NCBI RefSeq assembly: GCF_002574545.1
Contig: NZ_NUGT01000006.1
Span: forward strand, 57,323 to 121,322
DNA from: Bacillus sp. AFS055030
GTDB lineage: Bacteria; Bacillota; Bacilli; Bacillales; Bacillaceae_G
Length of the DNA: 64,000 bases
Direction: 5' to 3'
This document shows, one piece after another, positions 1 through 7,403 of the stretch. The notes beneath the pieces were generated by a model. The model was given only the letters and a program-made list of their open reading frames with translations. It was not told the origin of the DNA and made no database searches. The first letter of the stretch is position 1; the number at the start of each line of letters is the position of its first letter. The translations under genes and the position numbers were made by a program.

Positions 1-69
1 GACGGTAATGAGCACCGCAGGCAGGCGAAGCAACGAAGAAAGCGAGCGTTTTCGGGCAGTCTGGGGTGA
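1..69 (+). other. Possible 3' end of an upstream gene, unidentified
   Basis: An open frame enters from the left edge and stops at 67-69, inside the stem of a terminator hairpin, a common arrangement for a gene end. The 22 readable codons are rich in Arg, Lys and Gln, and the DNA is visibly more GC-rich than its surroundings. Too little is present to name a product, and a structured RNA end is also possible. Confidence 0.25.
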
Positions 70-91
70 GCAGTTTTGCTCACCTTTTTTT
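65..91 (+). terminator. Rho-independent terminator
   Basis: Perfect 7-bp stem GGTGAGC/GCTCACC with a 6-nt loop followed by seven T. It closes whatever transcript enters from the left edge and lies convergent to the small gene at 97-297. Confidence 0.85.
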
Positions 92-96
92 ATGGA

Positions 97-297
97 TTAA
101 CGTCTAGTTGTTCTTCCGCTGCAGCCACAACCTGATTTTTTCACATAGCCGTCCGGAGCGCCTTGATAATATGGGTTATAGTTCGCTTGATTCATTTGTT
201 GCTGCATTTGTTGTTGTTGCAGCTGGTATTGCTGTTGTTGATGTTGGAGTTGTTGCCATTGAAAAGGAGTCATTTGACCTTGACCTTGATTATACAT
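97..297 (-). CDS. Small Gln-rich protein with Cys-Gly-Cys tail
   Basis: A 66-residue protein. Residues 1-40 are dominated by Gln in runs such as QHQQQQYQLQQQQ. The tail reads GYVKKSGCGCSGRTTRR, which is basic and Cys-containing. The ATG is preceded by GGGAGG at good spacing (complement of 304-309). I do not recognise a family. Composition and position beside yjcA and the coat genes suggest a small spore-coat or coat-associated protein, where Gln and Cys could serve cross-linking; that is inference. No signal peptide or membrane segment is visible. Confidence 0.6.
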   Translation of the reverse strand: MYNQGQGQMTPFQWQQLQHQQQQYQLQQQQMQQQMNQANYNPYYQGAPDGYVKKSGCGCSGRTTRR

Positions 298-365
298 ATC
301 TTCCCTCCTAATTAAGTCTATTCATCATAGTATATGAAAGGAATATTCAATCGTTCTACCTAAAA

Positions 366-749
366 TTACGAATTCATTCTATTAACAATCGTTTCTATTA
401 CGCCAGCTGCCCCTGCAATAGCTAACAAAATGATGATGAACTCTCCCACTTGTGGAAGGAACACATATAATAATAGTAAAATCGCTGTACACCAAATTCC
501 ACTACACCAAGTACAACTTAATAACTCACCAAAAAAATATTGAATCCCCCTTCCTTTAATCTTTGTATAAGTTACTGGCATCCCATTTTCTTCAAGAGTT
601 ATTTCATCAATAAAAGGTCTTCTTAGAAAAGCTGTTATTTTATCGTGAACAACTAAACGAGTTAACCGAAAGCTTGCCAAAATTAAGATGAATAGCAACA
701 ACCAACTTATATCCATTTTAAGTACGAAGGACAAGGGATATAGATGCAA
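366..749 (-). CDS. yjcA: DUF1360 membrane protein, YjcA-like
   Basis: An integral membrane protein of about 115-127 residues. An N-terminal helix (LLLFILILASFRL) is followed by a conserved RLTRLVVHDKITAFLRRPF segment, a cytoplasmic stretch, a CTWCSGIW motif and C-terminal hydrophobic helices. This pattern is the DUF1360 family, which includes B. subtilis sporulation protein YjcA, and the place beside cotZ matches B. subtilis. The start is uncertain. ATG at 716 has no Shine-Dalgarno. A good AGGAGG lies about 19 nt before TTG 749 and 4 nt before an in-frame ATT. Biochemical function is unknown. Confidence 0.8.
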   Translation of the reverse strand: MHLYPLSFVLKMDISWLLLFILILASFRLTRLVVHDKITAFLRRPFIDEITLEENGMPVTYTKIKGRGIQYFFGELLSCTWCSGIWCTAILLLLYVFLPQVGEFIIILLAIAGAAGVIETIVNRMNS

Positions 750-984
750 GGGGTAAAAAAGAATAAAACCTCCTTACCCTACATTTATGCTCCTCTAATC
801 CCTTCCAACCCTTCTCCTCCCTTTTCTTTTTACTCTCTTTTTTTCCCTATTACAGATCCAGAAACTGCACTACATGCTCCTAAGCCCATTTATCTAAAAA
901 AGCAACAATCTTCAGTAACCGTTTTTCGCCTGCTTAATATCATAGTAATGTAATATCCATCTAAAGTGATAAGGAGTGAAAATG

Positions 985-1515
985 ATGAGTTGCAAAGACA
1001 ACCACGACAAAAAAAGAAACCATTGCGTATGTGACGTTGTAAAATTCATAAATGATCTACAAGATTGCGCAACAAACACTTGCCCAACAGGTTGTGACGT
1101 TCCATTTTTAGGTGCTAACCCTAATGTACCACTTGCAAATACTCGCCCTTTCCTATTGTATTTAGCAAACGGTGAATTATTTAGAGTACCAGCATTTAAT
1201 AACAATATGATGCCAATCATGGCTCAACAACGTGATGGCGGCGGAGATAACAATAACAAAAATGCACAAGTCAATAATTGCCAAGATACTGTTGTTTTCC
1301 GTGTCGAAAGTGTAGATGACGATTGCTGTGCAGTGTTAAGAGCATTAGTCCCTGTTAATCCAGCACAAGGAAACAACAAAAACAACAACCAAAATACTTT
1401 CTGCGAATTAGTAGACGCTGAAATGTTTGTAGCATCAAACACTTGTGTAACTGTTGATTTAGATTGCTTCTGTGCAATCCAATGCTTACGTGACGTACAC
1501 GTTTCAAATCTGTAA
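985..1515 (+). CDS. cotZ: Cys-rich spore coat/exosporium protein, CotY/CotZ/ExsY family
   Basis: A structural protein that polymerises through disulfides into the outer coat crust or exosporium basal layer. It starts MSCKDNHDKK, carries CVCDVVKFINDLQDC and CPTGCDVPFLGANPN, and ends CVTVDLDCFCAIQCLRDV, the family hallmarks; it looks closer to ExsY/CotY of the B. cereus group than to B. subtilis CotZ. Two Asn-rich insertions (around residues 74-95 and 127-135) interrupt the usual layout. ATG 985 is chosen over 982 and GTG 976 because AAGGAG at 971-976 is best spaced for it. A strong terminator follows, convergent with cotO. Confidence 0.93.
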   Translation: MSCKDNHDKKRNHCVCDVVKFINDLQDCATNTCPTGCDVPFLGANPNVPLANTRPFLLYLANGELFRVPAFNNNMMPIMAQQRDGGGDNNNKNAQVNNCQDTVVFRVESVDDDCCAVLRALVPVNPAQGNNKNNNQNTFCELVDAEMFVASNTCVTVDLDCFCAIQCLRDVHVSNL

Positions 1516-1540
1516 GTTTAATGTAAACTAAAAAACTATG

Positions 1541-1570
1541 GGTGGTAGATCATGTATCTACCACCTTTTT
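1541..1570 (+). terminator. Terminator between cotZ and cotO
   Basis: A 10-bp stem GGTGGTAGAT/ATCTACCACC with a 5-nt loop, then T5. It lies 26 bases after the cotZ stop and just before the convergent cotO stop. Confidence 0.9.
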
Positions 1571-1576
1571 AACGCC

Positions 1577-2080
1577 TTAAATTCCTACCATTTGAATACT
1601 TACGATACTTTGAATATCCAATTCTACGTCATTAATTTTTGAAGAAACTTTAATTGAAACCTTCCCTTCGTTGTAACCCATTATATAACCGATATATAAA
1701 TCCTTATCTGTTCGAATTCGGCATTCAACCTTTGGAATATAATGAGGCTTATTTATCATAAATAAAACTTTTTCCTCATTCGTCATAGCTTTAAATGGTT
1801 TTTTCATCCAATTATTATCTGCTTCAGCTTGTTCTTCTTGTTCTTCTTGTTCTTCTTGTTGTTCTTCTTGTTCATCTAAATTCACAACATCTTCTAATTC
1901 CTCTAGTTCTTCCGCTTCCACGTATTTAGAAGTTACATATTCTTTATCCTTTTGTTTTTGATCCTGATTAGTTACTTTAACCACATAAGAGTGTTGTATG
2001 TTCAACTTGGCTTCTTGAAAATCTGGCTGCGCAATATATAATAATGGCTTTACACCCTCTTTAGACTCTTTTCTTGCCAT
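1577..2080 (-). CDS. cotO: Spore coat assembly protein CotO-like
   Basis: A 167-residue protein with the CotO layout: basic N-terminus leading to PLLYIAQPDF, an acidic low-complexity middle (residues about 55-88, rich in Glu and Gln), and a conserved C-terminal domain starting near WMKKPFKAMTNEEKVLFMI with KVECRI and IGYIMGY motifs. It is shorter than B. subtilis CotO (about 230 residues) mainly through the middle. CotO controls late outer-coat and crust assembly together with CotH. GGGAGGAACAACG precedes the ATG. The location between cotZ and fabI is as in B. subtilis. Confidence 0.88.
   Translation of the reverse strand: MARKESKEGVKPLLYIAQPDFQEAKLNIQHSYVVKVTNQDQKQKDKEYVTSKYVEAEELEELEDVVNLDEQEEQQEEQEEQEEQAEADNNWMKKPFKAMTNEEKVLFMINKPHYIPKVECRIRTDKDLYIGYIMGYNEGKVSIKVSSKINDVELDIQSIVSIQMVGI
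1829..1876. repeat. 9-bp tandem repeat inside cotO
   Basis: Three perfect copies of TTGTTCTTC (1829-1855) followed by a degenerate copy and a fourth TTGTTCTTC-like unit. It encodes the Glu/Gln-rich linker. In-frame copy changes would alter linker length without breaking the protein. Confidence 0.85.
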
Positions 2081-2255
2081 CGTTGTTCCTCCCTCATAAG
2101 TGTGCTCTCATAAATTATATGAACGGAGAATATTTATCATGTTACTTTTTTCGCATTCAAGTAACCGATCGAATTTAACGAAATAAATATATAATTGCCT
2201 ATCAACACTTGACTAATTTTGAACATATTCATATAAATTGGACAAATATCCTAGT

Positions 2256-2284
2256 ACAAACAATTGACAGGGCACATATAAATA
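2256..2284 (+). promoter_or_regulatory. Possible sigma-K promoter of cotB-like gene
   Basis: AC at 2256-2257, 17 bases, then CATATAAAT at 2275-2283. This resembles the mother-cell sigma-K consensus AC-N17-CATANNNTA with a weak final dinucleotide. It sits about 40 bases before the GTG start of a coat gene, where a sigma-K promoter is expected. Confidence 0.45.
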
Positions 2285-2323
2285 CATTGTAACCGCACAG
2301 AAAAAACAAGGAGCGATGAAAAA

Positions 2324-2797
2324 GTGAATAAAGAGTTATTCTCAGTATTCGTAGGTAAAGGAGTTAGAATTGGTCGAGGAGGTCATGAATCTAAAGAAGG
2401 TTTATTACTTGGTGCATATGGAACACATATCGCGCTTTTTACAGAGGCTGAAGGTGTAATTTACTTCCCTTATACTCATATTAAAAGCGTAACTTCATTT
2501 GCAAAAGGTAGATTATCTTTTGATGAAATGTACAATACGATTGAATTATTACCAAACGAGAATTTTGTAGACTTATTAAATTCTCAAGTTAGACAATGGG
2601 TAAAAATTAATCGCGGTGGCCACGACAAAGTTGAAGGTATTCTTCTTGATGCAAATCATGATTATGTAGAAATTTCTTTTAACGATGAACTAGTGTATAT
2701 TGCTACTTATCATATCAAGAGTGTAAGTTTCGGAGAAAAATTTGAAGTTTACGAAAGAAGTAATACGACAAGCCAAACATTAAGAAGAAGAAAATAA
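2324..2797 (+). CDS. CotB-like spore coat protein, two repeats
   Basis: A 157-residue protein with two copies of the CotB N-terminal repeat. The first reads GRGGHESKEGLLLGA...VIYFPYTHIKSV (about residues 10-55), the second NRGGHDKVEGILLDA...VYIATYHIKSV (about 93-135). In B. subtilis CotB the same RGGPES..G and HIKS signatures occur in three repeats before a long Ser/Lys-rich tail. Here only two repeats remain and the tail is a short SNTTSQTLRRRK. GTG start with AAGGAG at 2309-2314; the earlier ATG at 2316 is out of frame. A terminator follows. Probable outer-coat component. Confidence 0.82.
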   Translation: MNKELFSVFVGKGVRIGRGGHESKEGLLLGAYGTHIALFTEAEGVIYFPYTHIKSVTSFAKGRLSFDEMYNTIELLPNENFVDLLNSQVRQWVKINRGGHDKVEGILLDANHDYVEISFNDELVYIATYHIKSVSFGEKFEVYERSNTTSQTLRRRK

Positions 2798-2807
2798 TGT
2801 TTAGAAA

Positions 2808-2840
2808 GGTCGTTTTATAAATTAAAACGACCCTTTTTTT
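2808..2840 (+). terminator. Terminator of cotB-like gene
   Basis: GGTCGTTTTA pairs with TAAAACGACC across a short loop, followed by T7. Confidence 0.9.
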
Positions 2841-3169
2841 TAAAACTTTGACCCTCGATGCCATTCTAATTATGTAAAACCATTATAAAGTAATTTGAAA
2901 CGATACTTAATTTTGAGTGGTAATCAATAAATAATTGGAAGTATGCCGTTATGATCCAACTATAAAATTTACAAACTTAATAATCTTTTTTCATTCATAT
3001 GAGACAGGCACATTCTTTTGTTACCGATCTTTAAATGAAATGACTGATTTTATTTAGACAAACTATCATTCTAAATGGATATGCCTATATTAATAAAATT
3101 GAAAATCCTTTTTCAGAAATGAACATGTCTGAATAATAATGATTTATCTTTTTAAGAAAGGAGAAAATC
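2841..3169. other. Intergenic, no gene seen
   Basis: About 330 AT-rich bases between two CotB-like genes. No open frame has a ribosome-binding site. The AAAGGAG before 3170 belongs to the next gene. Its promoter must lie here but I cannot place it with confidence. Confidence 0.6.
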
Positions 3170-3835
3170 ATGGCAAGTTTCAAAAATTTTCTCAACAAAC
3201 AAGTTACAATTGAAATATCTGGTAACAGTAATGTTGATGGAATCTTAATTGAGGTTGGAAATGATTTATTAGTTGTTTTCAATGGTGAAAATTTCCTTTA
3301 TATTCCACTCCTTCATATTCATAATCTAAGTGAAAGTATACTTGAAGAATCCTTTGGTGTTGTTCCTTCCCTACAAGAATTAGAACACGAAAAAGATGAG
3401 TTATCCTTACGTAAAGTCTTAACTGCTGCCAAAGGGATTTTTGTAGAAATTAATCTATCAAATAATCGTTCTTTTCATGGTTTTATTACAACCATTATGA
3501 ATAATTACTTTGTATTCTATTCACCGATTTATAAAATCATGTATATATCCCTACAGCATTTAAAGTGGCTAACCCCGTATCTCACTGATAAAACCCCTTA
3601 TATGTTAAACCATAATTTATTACCTGTTAATCCTTCTAATATCCCTTTAGCACGCACGTTAGACGTTCAATTAAATAAATTGATTGGCGAATTAGTGGTA
3701 ATGAACAGCGGAGAAAATTACGAATATATAGGTAAATTGAGTTCCATTGACTCAAATTTCATAGAGTTGACTACATCTAGAGGAGAAAGCAAATTAGTAG
3801 GTCTTCGTCACTTAAAGTCAATTTTTATTCCGTAA
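3170..3835 (+). CDS. CotB-like/DUF2642-type repeat protein, probable coat component
   Basis: A 221-residue protein built from three diverged copies of the small beta-barrel repeat seen in the neighbouring CotB-like protein: residues about 5-54 (VDGILIEVGNDLLVVF...YIPLLHI), 87-135 (FHGFITTIMNNYFVFY...YISLQHL) and 168-221 (YIGKLSSIDSNFIELT...LVGLRHLKSIF). The RGG signature is absent, so it is a distant paralogue. A clear AAAGGAGAAAATC precedes the ATG. Location and repeat type make a spore-coat role likely; this is inference. Confidence 0.7.
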   Translation: MASFKNFLNKQVTIEISGNSNVDGILIEVGNDLLVVFNGENFLYIPLLHIHNLSESILEESFGVVPSLQELEHEKDELSLRKVLTAAKGIFVEINLSNNRSFHGFITTIMNNYFVFYSPIYKIMYISLQHLKWLTPYLTDKTPYMLNHNLLPVNPSNIPLARTLDVQLNKLIGELVVMNSGENYEYIGKLSSIDSNFIELTTSRGESKLVGLRHLKSIFIP

Positions 3836-3868
3836 CAATTAATAAAATTAAAATGCCACATTTACAAT

Positions 3869-3912
3869 AAAAAAGTGCCTATTTATGATCAACATAAGAA
3901 GGCACTTTTTTT
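3869..3912 (+). terminator. Bidirectional terminator
   Basis: AAAAAGTGCC and GGCACTTTTT pair around a loop of about 20 nt, with A and T runs on both sides. It can serve the coat gene on the left and fabI, which converges from the right. Confidence 0.75.
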
Positions 3913-4001
3913 AACTAATATTAGGTTAATTTCACTAACAGAACGTCTACCCATATAAGGAAGGAAAAAATAGAAGTCATATTGACTTCTATTTATCTTT
4001 C

Positions 4002-4772
4002 TTATCCCATTATATGGTATCCTGAATCAACGTGAATGTTTTCTCCAGTAATACCTCTTGCTAAGTCACTAAATAAGAATAAAGCAGAATCTCCTACTTC
4101 TTCTTGTGTTACGTTTCTACGTAACGGTGCTTTTTCTTCGATCTCTTTTAAGATGGTATTAAAATCGCCTACTCCCTTTGCAGAAAGCGTACGAATTGGT
4201 CCTGCAGAGATTGAGTTTACGCGAATATTGTATTTCCCTAAATCGTTCGCTAAATAGCGTACAGAAGCTTCTAGAGCTGCTTTAGATACACCCATTAAGT
4301 TATAGTTTTGCATTACGCGCTCTCCACCTAAGTAGGTTAGCGTAACAATGCTTCCACCTTCAACCATTAATGGTTTTGCTTCACGAGCTACACCAACTAA
4401 AGAGTATGCACTAATGTTTTGAGATAATAAATATCCATCACGGCTTGTGTCTACAAACTCACCTTTTAAATCCTCTTTATTAGCAAAAGCGATACAGTGT
4501 GCTACACCATGAATTGTGCCTACTTGCTCTTTAATTGAAGCAAAGCATTTCGCTAAATCTTCATCACTAGTTACATCACATTGAACTAAAAGATTGTTAG
4601 GATTTTCTAAAGAGTCAGCTAGTTCACGAACACCTTTTTCTAATCTTTCATTTGCATATGTAAAAATTAAATTTGCTCCCGCGCTATGTAATGATTGTGC
4701 AATTCCCCAAGCGATACTACGGAAGTTTGCAACACCCATAACAACAAAAGTTTTGCCTTGTAATGATATCAT
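4002..4772 (-). CDS. fabI: Enoyl-ACP reductase FabI
   Basis: Catalyses the NADH- or NADPH-dependent last reduction of each fatty-acid elongation cycle in the cytosol. The 256-residue SDR protein shows the FabI-type GVANFRSIAWG nucleotide-binding loop (residues 13-23), Tyr147, catalytic Tyr157 and Lys164 (Y-x6-K), and SAGPIRTLSAKG. ATG 4772 is preferred over TTG 4781: AAGGAG lies 10 bases upstream of it, and the protein then starts like B. subtilis FabI. A FapR box 29 bases upstream indicates malonyl-CoA-responsive repression. Confidence 0.96.
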   Translation of the reverse strand: MISLQGKTFVVMGVANFRSIAWGIAQSLHSAGANLIFTYANERLEKGVRELADSLENPNNLLVQCDVTSDEDLAKCFASIKEQVGTIHGVAHCIAFANKEDLKGEFVDTSRDGYLLSQNISAYSLVGVAREAKPLMVEGGSIVTLTYLGGERVMQNYNLMGVSKAALEASVRYLANDLGKYNIRVNSISAGPIRTLSAKGVGDFNTILKEIEEKAPLRRNVTQEEVGDSALFLFSDLARGITGENIHVDSGYHIMG

Positions 4773-4800
4773 ATCATTCAATCTCCTTTATTATTAGTTA

Positions 4801-4817
4801 TTAGTACTAGATACTAA
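4801..4817 (-). promoter_or_regulatory. FapR operator upstream of fabI
   Basis: TTAGTACTAGATACTAA is a 17-bp inverted repeat matching the FapR box of Bacillus lipid genes. FapR represses until malonyl-CoA binds. The site lies in the leader or promoter of fabI. Confidence 0.88.
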
Positions 4818-5153
4818 AATAGTAGCACAAATACAATGAATTGAAAATAGTAAAGTTATCTATAGCTTTATCCACAAAAAGAAAAATCGGTGACTGACGA
4901 GCCTTTTTTAGTGAAGTCAGAGGCGTAGTTGCACTTATACTTACTTCCTAGAATTGGCTACCACGTCTAGTTCTATTCCTAGCTGCCAATATATACTTTA
5001 AAGTGAAAAATATAAATATAATAGTTTATTTAATAAGAGTTTATAGTTTTGAATTCCTTTAAAGGCAAAAATAACTTATAATGATGATTGTCGTACATTA
5101 TAAGTGTCTATTTCAAAGCATACTAATAAAACATGTATTAGAGAGGTGAGGAC
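4818..5153. other. Divergent intergenic region fabI/rodA-like
   Basis: About 335 bases holding the promoters of both genes. A TATAAT hexamer at 5077-5082 could serve the rodA-like gene but lacks a convincing -35. An imperfect inverted repeat around TTGGCTA...TAGCTGCCAA (4955-4989) is visible. No gene seen. Confidence 0.5.
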
Positions 5154-6317
5154 ATGAAGGAAGACCGTACATCTCCCTTTCAAATTGATTTTAAATTACT
5201 TTTTATTCTTTTTTGTATTGCCGTTGTAAGTTATCTTGCAATTACTAGTGCAATGCCAAGCCTTCCTGCAAATCTAAGAAACATCAATTTCGCTGCACAA
5301 CAAATTAAATGGTATATCATTGGGCTTGTTGGTATCGCCTTTATTATGATTATTGATTTTGATCGATATAAAAATGTTATTTGGTATATGTATGGTTTTG
5401 GATTACTCCTTCTACTAGGATTGGAACTGCATGTTCCAGGTGCTAAGACCATTAAAGGTGCAACTGCATGGTACACCATACCTGGTGTTGGTAACTTCCA
5501 ACCATCTGAATTAATGAAAATTTTTATGATCATTATTTTAGGAACAATTATTTCAAGACATAATGAAATGTACGCTGTTCGTGGAAAGAGAGAAGATATT
5601 TTACTTTTAGGTAAAATATTCGGTATTTCATTGCCACCACTACTATTGATTGCCAAAGAGCCTGACTTAGGAAATACAATGGTTATGTGTGCAATTATCG
5701 CAACAATGATTTTAATTTCTGGTATACGTTGGCGTTATATTCTTGGACTAGTTGGATTAACGATTGGTCTTGGAACTTTCATGGTTTATCTATACTTTTA
5801 TCATTTTGAATTTTTCACATCACATGTGCTTGAAGAATACCAGTTAAATCGTTTTTATGGATGGTTAGCGCCTTATGAATACCCTTCACAAGGTTATCAG
5901 CTTACTCAGGCACTAATGGCAGCGGGTTCTGGTTTACTAACAGGTAAAGGGTTCCAAAACGGCGAAGCATACTTCCCTGAACCACACACAGATTTTATTT
6001 TTACAGTAATATGTGAACAATATGGGTTCATTGGAGCAAGTGTAGTCATTTCATTATTCTTCTTATTGATTTATCGAATGATTCATATTGCTTTAGAAAG
6101 TAATGACAAATTTGGTAGCTATCTTTGTGCTGGTGTAGTCGGAATGTTTACTTTCCAGATTTTCCAAAATATCGGTATGACAATTGGTCTACTACCGATT
6201 ACAGGGATCACTCTACCATTCGTAAGTTACGGAGGAAGCTCTCTAGCAACAAACCTTCTAGCAATAGGGTTCATCCTTAATGTAAGATCAAGAACAAATA
6301 AGTATATGTTTGACTAA
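5154..6317 (+). CDS. rodA: SEDS peptidoglycan glycosyltransferase, RodA type
   Basis: A 387-residue polytopic membrane protein of the SEDS family, which polymerises lipid II together with a class B PBP. It has about ten hydrophobic helices, Trp106 in GATAWYTIPG, EPDLGN at 169-174, the HTDFIF motif with Asp280 (equivalent to the essential B. subtilis RodA Asp280) and the C-terminal LPFVSYGGSSL signature. These favour RodA over FtsW or SpoVE. It lies between fabI and prpE, where B. subtilis has other genes, so it may be an additional RodA copy. GAGAGGTGAGG gives a good ribosome-binding site. A terminator follows. Confidence 0.9.
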   Translation: MKEDRTSPFQIDFKLLFILFCIAVVSYLAITSAMPSLPANLRNINFAAQQIKWYIIGLVGIAFIMIIDFDRYKNVIWYMYGFGLLLLLGLELHVPGAKTIKGATAWYTIPGVGNFQPSELMKIFMIIILGTIISRHNEMYAVRGKREDILLLGKIFGISLPPLLLIAKEPDLGNTMVMCAIIATMILISGIRWRYILGLVGLTIGLGTFMVYLYFYHFEFFTSHVLEEYQLNRFYGWLAPYEYPSQGYQLTQALMAAGSGLLTGKGFQNGEAYFPEPHTDFIFTVICEQYGFIGASVVISLFFLLIYRMIHIALESNDKFGSYLCAGVVGMFTFQIFQNIGMTIGLLPITGITLPFVSYGGSSLATNLLAIGFILNVRSRTNKYMFD

Positions 6318-6337
6318 TAGAGTCGAGATATAAAAAG

Positions 6338-6379
6338 ACAGGGATAAAGATCAAATGAAGATCTTTATCCCTGTTTTTT
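6338..6379 (+). terminator. Terminator of rodA-like gene
   Basis: A 15-bp perfect stem ACAGGGATAAAGATC/GATCTTTATCCCTGT followed by a T run. Confidence 0.93.
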
Positions 6380-6441
6380 ACTATAGACGTTGCTATTTTT
6401 AGGACATACTACCATTATTACTTGAAAAAAGGATTGATAGA

Positions 6442-7200
6442 ATGAAATACGATATTATAGGTGATATTCATGGTTGTTACGATGAATTTGTTGAATTAAC
6501 TAAAAAACTTGGCTATTTATGGGAGAATAATATTCCTGTTAATCCTGAGAATCGTAAATTAGTTTTTGTTGGTGATTTAACAGATCGGGGACCTAATTCA
6601 CTTGCAGTAATAAAAGTAGTATATGAACTTGTGATAAAGCATAAGAAAGCACATTATTCACCAGGGAATCATTGTAATAAACTTTATCGTTATTTTCTTG
6701 GTCGCAATGTAAAAATTCAACATGGGCTAGAAACGACAGTTGCTGAATTGGAGTCAGTTAGTAGTAAAGAGCGAAGCCATTATCAGACGTCGTTTCAAAA
6801 ACTTTATGAAGGCTCCCCTCTATATAATGTTTTGGACAATGGTAAATTAGTTGTGAGTCATGCGGGTATACGTGAAGATATGATTGGTAAGCATTCAAAT
6901 AATGTTAAAACATTTGTATTATATGGAGATATAAATGGAGAAGTACTTCCAAACGGAATGCCTGTTAGAAAAGATTGGGCTAAAGAGTATAAAGGTAAAG
7001 CATTAATTGTTTACGGTCATACCCCAATTAAGGAACCAAGAGAATTAAATAATACAATTAATATTGATACTGGCGCAGTCTTTGGTGGTAAACTAACAGC
7101 ATTTTCGTATCCAGAACGGAAATATACCCAAGTACAATCTTCCATGCCATACATTGAAGAAAAATTTAGTTTTTATGAAGAGAATGAAAGCAGAGTTTAG
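6442..7200 (+). CDS. prpE: PrpE-like metallophosphatase (Ap4A hydrolase type)
   Basis: A 252-residue PPP-family metallophosphoesterase, predicted to hydrolyse diadenosine tetraphosphate like B. subtilis PrpE. Motifs in order: GDIHG (7-11), GDLTDRGP (44-51), GNHCNK (75-80), SHAG near 138 and YGHTP near 196, supplying the Asp/His/Asn ligands of the two-metal site. Length matches PrpE (about 244). It is a single-gene unit with its own terminator. Position next to the yjbO-nadK cluster is as in B. subtilis. Confidence 0.88.
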   Translation: MKYDIIGDIHGCYDEFVELTKKLGYLWENNIPVNPENRKLVFVGDLTDRGPNSLAVIKVVYELVIKHKKAHYSPGNHCNKLYRYFLGRNVKIQHGLETTVAELESVSSKERSHYQTSFQKLYEGSPLYNVLDNGKLVVSHAGIREDMIGKHSNNVKTFVLYGDINGEVLPNGMPVRKDWAKEYKGKALIVYGHTPIKEPRELNNTINIDTGAVFGGKLTAFSYPERKYTQVQSSMPYIEEKFSFYEENESRV

Positions 7201-7230
7201 GAAAGTTAGCTTAAATAGATACAAAAAAAA

Positions 7231-7259
7231 GTAGGTTTCAGATCGGAACCTACTTTTTT
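7231..7259 (+). terminator. Terminator of prpE
   Basis: GTAGGTT/AACCTAC-type stem (7231-7253) followed by T6, with an A run before it that could also allow use from the other strand. Confidence 0.85.
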
Positions 7260-7403
7260 GCTGATAATGTAAGCGCTCACTTATCAGCTTAATATATTAG
7301 TCTCTTCCATCCCCATGGAGAAACACTACATACTAAAAATAATCTATTATTCATATATTGTCAATAAATTATTCAAATTTTAGACAATTTTATTACTTGA
7401 CAT

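Noticed and set aside
108-311. Plus-strand frame of 67 codons opposite the Gln-rich gene
   Set aside because: It is the antisense shadow of the Gln codon runs and has no ribosome-binding site.
921-950. Sigma-K promoter before cotZ
   Set aside because: A CATAGTAAT-like -10 is present, but there is no AC at 16-18 bases upstream, so I did not call it.
744-953. Plus-strand frame of 69 codons before cotZ
   Set aside because: No ribosome-binding site, low-complexity translation, and it overlaps the promoter region of cotZ.
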